Of a stretch of 46,264 nt of DNA, positions 17,349 to 24,962 are shown one piece after another. Source of the stretch: CAZGWJ01 sp964529445 (GTDB lineage Bacteria > Oederibacteriota > Muellerivitia > Muellerivitales > Muellerivitaceae); the NCBI GenBank assembly GCA_964529445.1, contig CAZGWJ010000010.1:1-46264 (forward strand). Reading direction: 5' to 3'. Numbering within the stretch: the stretch's first letter is position 1; every line of letters begins with the position of its first letter. The notes below the pieces were generated by a model. That model saw nothing but the letters and a program-made list of their open reading frames with translations, was not told where the DNA came from and did not search any database. Made by a program: the position numbers and the translations under genes.

Positions 17349-17636
17349 GTGAACAAAAGCACCCTCAATTTCTGGCTGGACGTCCTTCTTTTCATCAACT
17401 TCCTGGCCCTCTCCCTCACCGGAGCCGTCCTCCGGTGGGGAGTACCCCGGGGACGTGATCAGGAAAAGTTCTTCTGGGGCCTCCACCGCCACGAATGGCA
17501 GGATTGGCATTTCTGGCTGGCCATCGCCATCGCCGTCAACGTGCTGTTCCACCTCGCCCTGCACTGGAAATGGATCGCCTGCCAGTCGAAAGCGCGCCTC
17601 ACCGGAAACACTCCCCCCTCTTCCTGCCCCGACTAG
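17349..17636 (+). CDS. DUF4405-type small membrane protein with conserved histidines
   Basis: A 95-residue protein with two hydrophobic segments (about 7-27 and 55-75). It matches the DUF4405 pattern: FWLDVLLFINFLALSLTG, then GLHRHEWQDWHFWLA and LFHLALHWKWI. Histidines H46, H48, H54, H68 and H72 lie in or next to the membrane, which suggests haem or metal binding as in cytochrome b-like proteins (inference). It begins 55 bases after the carbonic anhydrase gene. Its TAG stop lies within the end repeat of the MITE-like element, so the last residues may have been altered by that insertion. Confidence 0.8.
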   Translation: MNKSTLNFWLDVLLFINFLALSLTGAVLRWGVPRGRDQEKFFWGLHRHEWQDWHFWLAIAIAVNVLFHLALHWKWIACQSKARLTGNTPPSSCPD

Positions 17637-17847
17637 CAGGATGCCGAAATTGTGTTTTGTGCATTTTGCCAGCCGTTCGAGCGGCGGCTTCGCCGCCCCT
17701 CATGGCCTGATGCTTGAAACCCTAAGGGTCTCGGAGGGCAGACAAGGGTTGAGCGGGTCGAGCAGAAAAATACCGCTTCTTCCGATTGCGAGATCCGCGC
17801 ATGATGTGAAAAAGTCCCCTATGGTGACTTTTTCAGCAACCTGCTAG
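17633..17847. mobile_element. MITE-like element, 215 bp, with imperfect terminal inverted repeats
   Basis: CTAGCAGG at 17633-17640 and its reverse complement CCTGCTAG at 17840-17847 bound the segment. Extending inward, the two ends match at about 17 of 21 positions (CTAGCAGG-x-TGC-x-GAAA). Inside are a GC-rich hairpin (GGCGGCTTCGCCGCC near 17685) and a perfect 10-base stem, TGAAAAAGTC (17807-17816) with GACTTTTTCA (17826-17835), which could also terminate transcription. No ORF is present, so any transposition would need help from elsewhere. CTAG may itself be the duplicated target. Confidence 0.45.
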
Positions 17848-17860
17848 CATTCCGGTCCCC

Positions 17861-19264
17861 TCATTTCGGTTCCAGGTGGATCTGCACACGTAGGATCTCG
17901 GGGAATTTCTTCTTCAAAGACTCCCCCAGGCGGCTGGACAAGGCATGGGCCTCCGCGACCGGCAGTTCGCCGTCCACGTCGCAATGCAAGGCCACCACCC
18001 GGCGATTTCCCAGGCGATAGACCTTCACGTCGTGACAGGAACCCTTCACCTTTAATTCGCGCAGGGAGGCCCGCAAAGCAGCCTCGACTCTCGGGACATC
18101 CCGGGGCACGCACTCGTCCGGCAAGATCCCGTCCTCCCGGCTCTCGATATGGGTGTTGACCTCCTCCACCTCGGGGAATTCCGAGCGCAGAGCCTCCTCG
18201 AACCGGTCGGCCTGTTCATGGGCGGCCCTCAGGGATAGTCCCGGATCCACCTCCAGGTGACAATGCACCACGCGCCTCCCCCGCTCGGGACCCACTCTCA
18301 CGTCGTGCACAAAATGTCCCAAGCGCCCCGCCGCCGCCTGCACCTTCTGGGCCCAATCCTCGGTCTCCTGCACCACGGGCTCGATGTGGAGGGTGACATC
18401 GGTATGCGGCAAGACTTCCTCGATCTCCCTTTCCACCCGCGTTGCCAACTCATGCGAACGCTCCAGGGGCATGCTTCGGGGCACCTCGAGAACGAAATCC
18501 ACGAAAGTCTTGGGCCCCACGTTCCGAACACGGACTCGTCGACAGCCGACCACACCCGGCACCCGGTAGGCCAGGCGTTCGATTTCCCCGACGAGACCTT
18601 CCGGGGCCCGGTCCATCAGGACATCGAAGGCCGACCGGATGAGCCGCCAGCTCACGCCGAGCACGATGAAAGCCACGATCAGGGCCGCAACGGCATCCGC
18701 GTGGAGCAGAAACGGTTCGACGGTGGTTCCCTTACCGAGGGCCACTAGGGCAAGTCCCAGGATGACCACCGAACTGCTCCAGATGTCAGTCGTGAAATGG
18801 AGGGCGTCCGCCTCGAGGGCCTGGCTCCCGTGCTTCAAGGCCACCCGCCGAAGGGCCCGACTGCGCCCGATGTCCACGATGATGGAGATGCCCATCACCG
18901 CGAAGGCCCAGACAGAGGGATCCACGTGGACCGACTTGAAGAGAAGACGCTCCACGGCTTCCCAAATGATCCAGGCACAAGTGACAAGGAGGAGAAAGGT
19001 CTCGAAGAGGGCGGAAACGCTCTCGATCTTGCCATGACCGTAGGGATGCTTCTCGTCGGGTGGTCGGTCAGAGAACCGGACGGCAAAGTAAGTGACCACG
19101 GCCGCGACCAGATCAAGACCGCTGTGGAGGGCTTCCGCCAGAATGCCGAGACTCCCGGTCAGAATCCCGACGACGACCTTCATGCCTGTCAGGGCGACCG
19201 CCGCGATGACCGAGGTCAACGCCACCGCTTTCTTTTCCCGGGCCGCGGAAACGCTGTCGGTCAT
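17861..19264 (-). CDS. CDF-family cation efflux transporter with extended triple cytoplasmic domain
   Basis: Exports divalent metals, probably zinc, by proton exchange. It has 467 residues. Six membrane helices cover residues about 15-210, with the metal-site pairs ALHSGLDL and ALHFTTDIW (H-D and H-D), typical of the zinc/cobalt group. CDF proteins normally end with one cytoplasmic dimerisation domain. Here three related domains of about 75-80 residues follow, each ending in a V-x-x-H-I-E-type strand (TLHIEP, NTHIES, QIHLEP). The start is ATG at 19264, overlapping the glpK stop (ATGA). The frame stays open further upstream, but that part is a shadow of glpK. Confidence 0.9.
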   Translation of the reverse strand: MTDSVSAAREKKAVALTSVIAAVALTGMKVVVGILTGSLGILAEALHSGLDLVAAVVTYFAVRFSDRPPDEKHPYGHGKIESVSALFETFLLLVTCAWIIWEAVERLLFKSVHVDPSVWAFAVMGISIIVDIGRSRALRRVALKHGSQALEADALHFTTDIWSSSVVILGLALVALGKGTTVEPFLLHADAVAALIVAFIVLGVSWRLIRSAFDVLMDRAPEGLVGEIERLAYRVPGVVGCRRVRVRNVGPKTFVDFVLEVPRSMPLERSHELATRVEREIEEVLPHTDVTLHIEPVVQETEDWAQKVQAAAGRLGHFVHDVRVGPERGRRVVHCHLEVDPGLSLRAAHEQADRFEEALRSEFPEVEEVNTHIESREDGILPDECVPRDVPRVEAALRASLRELKVKGSCHDVKVYRLGNRRVVALHCDVDGELPVAEAHALSSRLGESLKKKFPEILRVQIHLEPK

Positions 19265-20748
19265 CGGGTCAAAGTCCTGCGAACCGCATCCTTCCATCCC
19301 GACCAGAGCCGTTCCCTCTCCGTTTTTCCCATGTGGGGTCTGAAAACCCGGTCCGTGCGGCGAACTCGGCGGACGAACTCCGCGCTCCGGAACAAGCCAG
19401 CCTGCAGCCCCGCCAGATAGGCCGCACCCATAGCCGTGGTCTCGACCATCCGGGGCCGGTCGATGTGGGCACCCAGAAGATCGGCCTGGAATTGTAAGAG
19501 GACGTCGTTGCGGCAGGCTCCTCCGTCCACGCGAAGCTCCCGCACCGGATGACCCGAGTCTTTCCGCATGGCCTCGACGACATCCCGGGTCTGGAAGGCC
19601 AGGGACTCCAAAGCCGCGCGCACCACATGGGCCCTTGTAGTCCCGCGGGTGATGCCGAGGATCGCACCTCTCGCCCGCGCATCCCAATACGGCGCGCCCA
19701 GGCCCACGAACGCCGGAACAAGATAGACGCCACCCGTGCCCTTCACGGAACGGGCGACTCCTTCCGATTCCGCTGAGGACTTCAGCAGACCCAGCCCGTC
19801 GCGGACCCACTGGATGGCGGCGCCCCCGATGAAGACAGCTCCCTCGAGAACATAGGCGGGCCGACCTGCCCCATCGCACCCCAAGGTGGTCAGGAGCCGA
19901 TTCTTCGAGAGAAGGAAGCGCCGCCCCAGGTTGAGAAGGAGGAAGCAACCGGTCCCATAGGTGTTCTTGAGCGTCCCCGGGGCATGGCAACCCTGCCCGT
20001 AGAGTGCGGCCTGCTGGTCGCCGGCGATTCCGGTCACCGGGATCGCGGAACCGAGGAACCCTTTCGAGCTCGTTTTTCCGAAATCACTGGCACTCTCCTG
20101 GACCCGCGGCAGGATGGAGGAGGGCACACCCAGGATGCGGCACAATTGCGGGTCCCACCTCTTGCGCCGGATATCGAAAAGGAGTGTTCGTGAGGCGTTA
20201 GTCGGGTCGGTGGCGTGGGAAGCGCCGCCGGTGAGATTCCAGAGGAGCCAGGAGTCGATGGTGCCGAAGGCGAGGCGACGACGCCGAGCCCGGTCCATGG
20301 CCCCGGGAACGTTCTTCAGGAGCCATTCGATCTTGGTGCCCGAGAAATAGGCGTCCAGAAGCAGGCCGGTGCGGACCCGGAACCTTCCTTCCATCCCCTG
20401 GCGCTTCAGCTGTTCGCAACGTTCCGCCGTCCTCCGGCATTGCCAGACGATGGCACGATGGATGGGCCGTCCCGTGGCGCGATCCCAGACCACGGTGGTC
20501 TCCCTCTGGTTGGTGATGCCAATGGCGGCGAGGGAGGAAGCCTTCAAACCCGCAGCCCTCAAAGCCCCGCGGGTCGTGGCCTGGACGGCTTCCCAGATCT
20601 CCAGGGCGTCATGCTCCACCCATCCGGGACGCGGGAAGAACTGGGTGAATTCGCGGTAGGAACTGCCCCGCACGCGCCCCTGTGCGTCGAAGACGTAGGA
20701 TCGGGTGCCGGTGGTACCTTCGTCGATGGCGAGGATGTATCCGGACAT
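19261..20748 (-). CDS. glpK: Glycerol kinase GlpK
   Basis: Cytoplasmic FGGY kinase that phosphorylates glycerol to glycerol 3-phosphate. It has 495 residues, close to the family standard. ILAIDEGTTGTRSYVFD opens the first actin-like domain, GITNQRETTVVWDRATG and VWQCRRT follow, and the second domain has AGDQQAALYGQ, KNTYGTGCF and RVDGGACRNDVLLQFQADLLG. It has a GGGGGGACTCCC stretch before the ATG. The next gene, a CDF transporter, overlaps its stop, a link without an obvious metabolic reason. Confidence 0.96.
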   Translation of the reverse strand: MSGYILAIDEGTTGTRSYVFDAQGRVRGSSYREFTQFFPRPGWVEHDALEIWEAVQATTRGALRAAGLKASSLAAIGITNQRETTVVWDRATGRPIHRAIVWQCRRTAERCEQLKRQGMEGRFRVRTGLLLDAYFSGTKIEWLLKNVPGAMDRARRRRLAFGTIDSWLLWNLTGGASHATDPTNASRTLLFDIRRKRWDPQLCRILGVPSSILPRVQESASDFGKTSSKGFLGSAIPVTGIAGDQQAALYGQGCHAPGTLKNTYGTGCFLLLNLGRRFLLSKNRLLTTLGCDGAGRPAYVLEGAVFIGGAAIQWVRDGLGLLKSSAESEGVARSVKGTGGVYLVPAFVGLGAPYWDARARGAILGITRGTTRAHVVRAALESLAFQTRDVVEAMRKDSGHPVRELRVDGGACRNDVLLQFQADLLGAHIDRPRMVETTAMGAAYLAGLQAGLFRSAEFVRRVRRTDRVFRPHMGKTERERLWSGWKDAVRRTLTR

Positions 20749-20774
20749 GGGAGTCCCCCCCGAGGAATAGGGCC

Positions 20775-20780
20775 ATTATA
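20775..20780 (-). promoter_or_regulatory. Candidate -10 box for glpK
   Basis: A perfect TATAAT lies on the minus strand 27 bases ahead of the glpK ATG, just past the upstream terminator. The matching -35 would fall in the terminator's T-tract and does not resemble consensus, so activation by a regulator or weak basal use is possible. Confidence 0.4.
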
Positions 20781-20790
20781 GGACCACAGG

Positions 20791-20819
20791 AAGAAAAAAA
20801 GGGCGCCCCGAGGGCGCCC
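20791..20819 (-). terminator. Rho-independent terminator after the gatCAB-PilZ unit
   Basis: A perfect 8-base stem GGGCGCCC (20801-20808 and 20812-20819) with loop CGA is followed on the minus strand by seven T residues. It lies 25 bases after the PilZ gene stop and ahead of glpK. Confidence 0.85.
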
Positions 20820-20843
20820 GAAAGGATGGCACGGGATTCCGCG

Positions 20844-21188
20844 TCAATTTCCCGGGGAGGCCATGTAATCCTTGATGGCACGGCATCCGGGCTTGTCCAG
20901 CACGATGAAACGTAGGCCGCAACGGTCCACATCCGCCCAGACGACGCGCGCATAAACGTCCACCGGCTTCTCACTCACCTCAAAATTCACCTTGAGGATG
21001 CTCTGGGGCTCGACGGGGGGACGGATGTTCAGGCAAAGACCGTTCTCGTTGATATCCTGGGCCGTGGCGCGGATGGGATCGCCCGCGACCTCGAAAATAT
21101 GGCCCGACTTGGAAGGCTCGACCCGATGGATATGCACTGCATCGGTGAAAGGCACGCGAGGCTTTTCACGCCTCTCGGGCTGTGACAT
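20844..21188 (-). CDS. PilZ-domain protein 1
   Basis: A 114-residue single-domain protein. PilZ domains bind cyclic di-GMP through an RxxxR arm and a D/NxSxxG loop. Here the arm is RREKPRVPF near residue 6 and the loop is AQDINENGLCL, with asparagine in place of the serine, so binding may be weakened. The strand LKVNFEVSEKPVDVYARVVW and GLRFIVLDKPG complete the fold. ATG at 21188 is preferred because CGGAG lies ten bases upstream; an in-frame GTG at 21218 is possible. It is the last gene after gatB and precedes a terminator. A clear paralog lies at 30978-31319. Confidence 0.85.
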   Translation of the reverse strand: MSQPERREKPRVPFTDAVHIHRVEPSKSGHIFEVAGDPIRATAQDINENGLCLNIRPPVEPQSILKVNFEVSEKPVDVYARVVWADVDRCGLRFIVLDKPGCRAIKDYMASPGN

Positions 21189-21292
21189 GGGGAATAACTC
21201 CGGTTCGATTATTTCCACGGAGGCATCCGCGGAACGTTTTCAGCGCCGATAAAAACCGTCGCTTTGAACACGGCCATTCTATCGCGATCGCG

Positions 21293-22744
21293 TCATCCCT
21301 TCAACATCCGGCGCAGCGTTTCATTGACCAGCTTGGGGTTGGCCTTGCCCTGGGAGGCCTGCATGACCTTGCCAACCAGGAAGCCGATCACGCCTTCCTT
21401 GCCGGCCCTGAATTCGGCAACGACGTTCGCATGGGCTTCCATCACCTTCGCGACCGCATCCTCGATGAGTTTCGGGTCCGTGACCTGAACCATGCCTTTC
21501 TCTTTAACGATCAAATCCGGCGCTTTACCGGTTACAAACATCTCCGCGAAGAGGTCCTTGGCCTGCTTGGAGTTGATGGCACCCCGGTCCACGAGGGCGA
21601 TCATGTCGGCCAGTCGCTTGGCATCGAATTTCAGGCCCTTCAGCTCGGTCCCCGCCTCCTTCATCTTCGCTGCCATGTCCCCCATGACCCAGTTGGCCAA
21701 GGCCTTGAAGTTCCCGGTGTGCTGAGCGCCATCTTCATACCAGTCGGCCAGGTCTCGCTCGGCCGTCAGAACACCCGAGTCGTAATCGGATAGGCCGTAT
21801 TGCGAGACGAAACGCGCGCGCTTGGCGTGGGGCAGTTCGGGCAACGAGCCCCGGACGGCGTCCAGATAGGCGTCGTCGAGGATCATCGGGGCGAGGTCCG
21901 GTTCCGGGAAATACCGGTAGTCGTGGGCTTCCTCCTTGGACCGCATGGGCCGCGTCTTGCCCTCCCCCGGATCGAAGAGCCGCGATTCCTGCACCACCTT
22001 CTCGCCCTTCTCGAGAAGGGCGATCTGGCGCTTGACCTCGTACTCGAGGGCCTGCTTCGTGAACTTGAAAGAGTTGAGGTTCTTGACCTCGGCGCGGGTC
22101 CCGAACTCCTTCTGGCCCACCGGACGCACCGAGACGTTCGCGTCGCACCGCAGGGAACCCTCCTCCATGTTGCAATCGGAGACGTCGATGTAGAGGAGAA
22201 CGTTCTTCAGGGTGGCGAGGTACTGGTAGGCCTCCTCGGGGCTCCTCAAATCCGGCTCCGAGACGATCTCGACCAGGGGAACGCCACCGCGGTTGTAGTC
22301 GGCCAAAGAATACTCGCTGCCTTCCATGCGACCCTCGCGCCCCCCGGCATGCACGAGCTTGCCCGCATCCTCCTCCAGGTGGGCCCGGGTGATCCCGATG
22401 ACCTTGGACCCCTGTGGGGTGGCGATTTCGACGCGCCCTCCCACGCAGAGGGGTTTGTCGTACTGCGAGATCTGGTAGGCCTTGGGAAGGTCAGGGTAAT
22501 AGTAGTTCTTGCGGTCCATCTTGGAGAAGGGGGAGATGCGGCAACCGAGCGCCATGCCGATGCGGACGGCGTACTCGACGGCTTTTTGGTTCATGGTGGG
22601 AAGCGTACCGGGCAGACCCAGACAGACCGGGCAGACCTGTGTGTTGGCCTCTCTGCCGAAGGCCGTGGAGCAGCCGCAGAAGATCTTCGAGCCCGTCTTG
22701 AGCTCGACGTGGACCTCCAGGCCTATGACCGTTTCGTATTCCAT
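21293..22744 (-). CDS. gatB: Asp-tRNA(Asn)/Glu-tRNA(Gln) amidotransferase subunit B
   Basis: Kinase/tRNA-binding subunit of the GatCAB complex, which converts Glu-tRNA(Gln) and Asp-tRNA(Asn) to the amidated forms. It has 483 residues with the opening YETVIGLEVHVEL, a zinc-type cysteine set C23, C25, C38, C41 (IFCGCST and CPVCLGLPGTLP), KNYYYPDLPKAYQISQYD, and a helical plus YqeY-like tail. Presence of all three subunits in order suggests that the organism uses indirect amidation. A CGCAGAG-type repeat separates it from gatA. Confidence 0.97.
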   Translation of the reverse strand: MEYETVIGLEVHVELKTGSKIFCGCSTAFGREANTQVCPVCLGLPGTLPTMNQKAVEYAVRIGMALGCRISPFSKMDRKNYYYPDLPKAYQISQYDKPLCVGGRVEIATPQGSKVIGITRAHLEEDAGKLVHAGGREGRMEGSEYSLADYNRGGVPLVEIVSEPDLRSPEEAYQYLATLKNVLLYIDVSDCNMEEGSLRCDANVSVRPVGQKEFGTRAEVKNLNSFKFTKQALEYEVKRQIALLEKGEKVVQESRLFDPGEGKTRPMRSKEEAHDYRYFPEPDLAPMILDDAYLDAVRGSLPELPHAKRARFVSQYGLSDYDSGVLTAERDLADWYEDGAQHTGNFKALANWVMGDMAAKMKEAGTELKGLKFDAKRLADMIALVDRGAINSKQAKDLFAEMFVTGKAPDLIVKEKGMVQVTDPKLIEDAVAKVMEAHANVVAEFRAGKEGVIGFLVGKVMQASQGKANPKLVNETLRRMLKG

Positions 22745-22758
22745 CAGGCAAAACCCAC

Positions 22759-22850
22759 TTTCACCGCAGAGGCGCAGAGACGCCGAGAAAGACTATTTGT
22801 GTTTTTCGAAAGCATCCTGTCCACCTCTGCGTCTCCGCGTCTCTGCGGTC
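22759..22850. repeat. Intergenic inverted-arm repeat C (CGCAGAG type)
   Basis: One arm (22759-22791) starts TTTCACCGCAGAGGCGCAG and the other (22824-22850) reads CCTCTGCGTCTCCGCGTCTC onward to GCGGTC. They are near reverse complements, about 30 bases apart, and fill the gatA-gatB gap. This is the clearest member of the class. Confidence 0.7.
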
Positions 22851-22864
22851 CCTGTATTCTTTCG

Positions 22865-24331
22865 TCATGTCTGTCGAAAGGACGGTTTCCGCTTGTGGTG
22901 ATCCGTCGCCTGCTCGTAGGCGAAAGCGGCCTTCAGGAGTACACCCTCGTCGAAGGGCTTGCCGATCAACTGCAACCCGACCGGCAGGTCATCCCTCGTG
23001 AATCCGCAGGGCAGGGAGATTCCCGGCAATCCGGCGATGTTGACCGAGATCGTGAACACGTCCGACAGGTACATGGAGAGGGGATCGGAGGTCTTCTCGC
23101 CGATTCGGAAGGCGGCCGTGGGTGCGGTCGGGCCGGCCAGTACGTCCACCTGCTCGAAAACTCGGTCGTAGTCCTGCTTGATGAGGCGCCGGACCTTCAA
23201 GGCCTTGAGGTAATAGGCATCGTAGTAGCCCGATGAGAGCGCGTAGGTGCCCAGCATGATGCGACGCTTGACTTCCGGACCGAACCCCTGGGCTCGGGTC
23301 TTGGAGTACATGTCAACGATGTTCTCACCGGGCACGCGGAAACCGTAGCGCACCCCGTCGTAGCGAGCCAGGTTCGAGGAGGCCTCGCAAGGGGCGAGAA
23401 TGTAGTAAACCGCCAGACTGTAGGGAGAATGGGGGAGGGAGACTTCCCGCACCGAAGCACCCAGGGATTCCATTTTCGCCACGGCGTCGGAAACGGCTTT
23501 CGAGACGTCGGGATCGGTCCCGTCGATGAAAAACTCCTTCGGGAGACCGATGCGCAAGCCCTTCAAGTCCCTCGAGAGCACGGCCCGGTAATCGGGCACG
23601 GGGACGGGAGCACTGGTCGAATCCTTCGCGTCATGACCCGAGATGACGGAGAGGAGGATGGCGCAATCCTCGACATCCTTGGTCATGGGGCCGATCTGGT
23701 CGAGGGAGGAGGCGAAGGCCACCAGCCCGTAGCGGGACACCCGACCGTAGGTGGGCTTCAGGCCGACGATACCGCAACAGGCGGCGGGTTGACGAATGGA
23801 CCCGCCCGTGTCGGATCCCAGGGTGGCGAATGCCTGGTCGGCCGCGACCGCGGCGGCGGAACCGCCGGAGGACCCGCCCGGGATGCGGGAGAGGTCCCAG
23901 GGGTTACGGGTCGGTCCCCAGTGGGAGTTCTCGGTCGAGGAACCCATGGCAAACTCGTCCATGTTGAGCTTGCCCACCGAGACGGCCCCGGACTCCTCCA
24001 GCTTCTCCACCACGGTGGCATTGTAGGGGGGCTTGAAGTTGTGGAGCATCTTCGAACCGCAAGTGGTCGTCACGCCCCGAGTGGCCAGGAGGTCCTTCAG
24101 GGCGATGGGCACGCCGGTCAGGGGGGTGAGGTTCCCGCCCTGGGCAAGCCGTGCGTCGGCCGCCTCGGCGGCACGAAGGGCCTCCGCTTTCGTCACCGTG
24201 ACGAAGGCGTGCACTTGGGGTTCGACCGCCTCCAGACGCGCGAGGACGTCCCGGGTCAGCTCGACCGAGGACACCTTCCTCTTGCGAAGAAGTTCGGATA
24301 CCTCATGCAATGTCAGGGAAAAAAGGTCCAT
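22865..24331 (-). CDS. gatA: Asp-tRNA(Asn)/Glu-tRNA(Gln) amidotransferase subunit A
   Basis: Amidase subunit that releases ammonia from glutamine for the GatCAB reaction. From ATG at 24331 it has 488 residues. The Ser-cisSer-Lys triad is present: K79 (IALKD), S154 in GGSSGG (or the next serine) and S178 in DTGGSIRQPAA. GPMTKDVEDCAILL and SGYYDAYYLKA are further family blocks. The start has TGAGG about seven bases upstream. The frame opens 75 bases earlier, but that part is repeat D and is not expected to be translated. Confidence 0.97.
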   Translation of the reverse strand: MDLFSLTLHEVSELLRKRKVSSVELTRDVLARLEAVEPQVHAFVTVTKAEALRAAEAADARLAQGGNLTPLTGVPIALKDLLATRGVTTTCGSKMLHNFKPPYNATVVEKLEESGAVSVGKLNMDEFAMGSSTENSHWGPTRNPWDLSRIPGGSSGGSAAAVAADQAFATLGSDTGGSIRQPAACCGIVGLKPTYGRVSRYGLVAFASSLDQIGPMTKDVEDCAILLSVISGHDAKDSTSAPVPVPDYRAVLSRDLKGLRIGLPKEFFIDGTDPDVSKAVSDAVAKMESLGASVREVSLPHSPYSLAVYYILAPCEASSNLARYDGVRYGFRVPGENIVDMYSKTRAQGFGPEVKRRIMLGTYALSSGYYDAYYLKALKVRRLIKQDYDRVFEQVDVLAGPTAPTAAFRIGEKTSDPLSMYLSDVFTISVNIAGLPGISLPCGFTRDDLPVGLQLIGKPFDEGVLLKAAFAYEQATDHHKRKPSFRQT

Positions 24332-24340
24332 CACATCCTC

Positions 24341-24468
24341 ACCACGAAGACGCGAAGACACGAAGGTCCGTCTTCGATGTGGAAACCAAAAATCAAATCC
24401 ATCCATCCCAAATCAAGTCTTGGCCCACCCCAATCCTTCTTCGAGCCTTCGTGTCTTCGTGGCGAAAT
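24341..24468. repeat. Intergenic inverted-arm repeat D (ACGAAG type)
   Basis: Left arm 24341-24369 (ACCACGAAGACGCGAAGACA onward) and right arm 24445-24468 (GCCTTCGTGTCTTCGTGGCG onward) are near reverse complements around 75 bases in the gatC-gatA gap. A 33-base segment covering the right arm (24437-24469) is identical to 46133-46165, next to ubiX, 22 kb away. Confidence 0.7.
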
Positions 24469-24470
24469 CT

Positions 24471-24758
24471 TCATGCTTGGATCTTCGGGACCTTGAAATG
24501 TCCGGCCGCGGTTTCGGGGCCGTTCGCGAGGATCTCCTTCTGGGAAAGAGACGGCTTCACCTCGTCCGCGCGAAAGACATTCCTCAGGTCGAGGACGTGC
24601 GCCAGGGGCTCCACGTCCTTGGTGTCGAGCGTATTCAACTGTTCGATATAGCCGAGGATGGAGGACAATTGCTGGCTGTAAAGATGGACCTCCGGCTCGG
24701 AGAGTTCCAACCGGGACAGCCGAGCGACGTATTGGACATCCTTTTCGGATAGTGACAC
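24471..24758 (-). CDS. gatC: Asp-tRNA(Asn)/Glu-tRNA(Gln) amidotransferase subunit C
   Basis: Small 95-residue subunit that wraps GatA and GatB. LSEKDVQYVARLSRLELSEPE, then LSSILGYIEQLNTLDTKDVEPLAH and NVFRADEVKPSL, are typical. It is the first gene of the minus-strand gatCAB unit. The gap upstream (24759-24962) contains no ORF and no convincing promoter that I could settle. Confidence 0.95.
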   Translation of the reverse strand: MSLSEKDVQYVARLSRLELSEPEVHLYSQQLSSILGYIEQLNTLDTKDVEPLAHVLDLRNVFRADEVKPSLSQKEILANGPETAAGHFKVPKIQA

Positions 24759-24962
24759 GAGAATCCTCGCTCCGGGAACGGCGGGGTCAAACAGGACCGT
24801 ATTTTGCCAGAGCCCCGGCCCTTTTTCCAGTTCCTAAACCCGGTAAAAGGAACGGAGATCGGATCGCAAGCCTTGATCCGTAGAACCGAGCCATCAGATC
24901 ATCCCCGACTATCACTCGCACCTTCGGGATGAAGCCCGCACTCTAAAATGCTAGCATAGGAT

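Noticed and set aside
17440..17900. Possible tRNA or structured RNA around the MITE-like element
   Set aside because: No cloverleaf or CCA-type acceptor arm could be found. The hairpins are better explained by the element's ends and internal stem.
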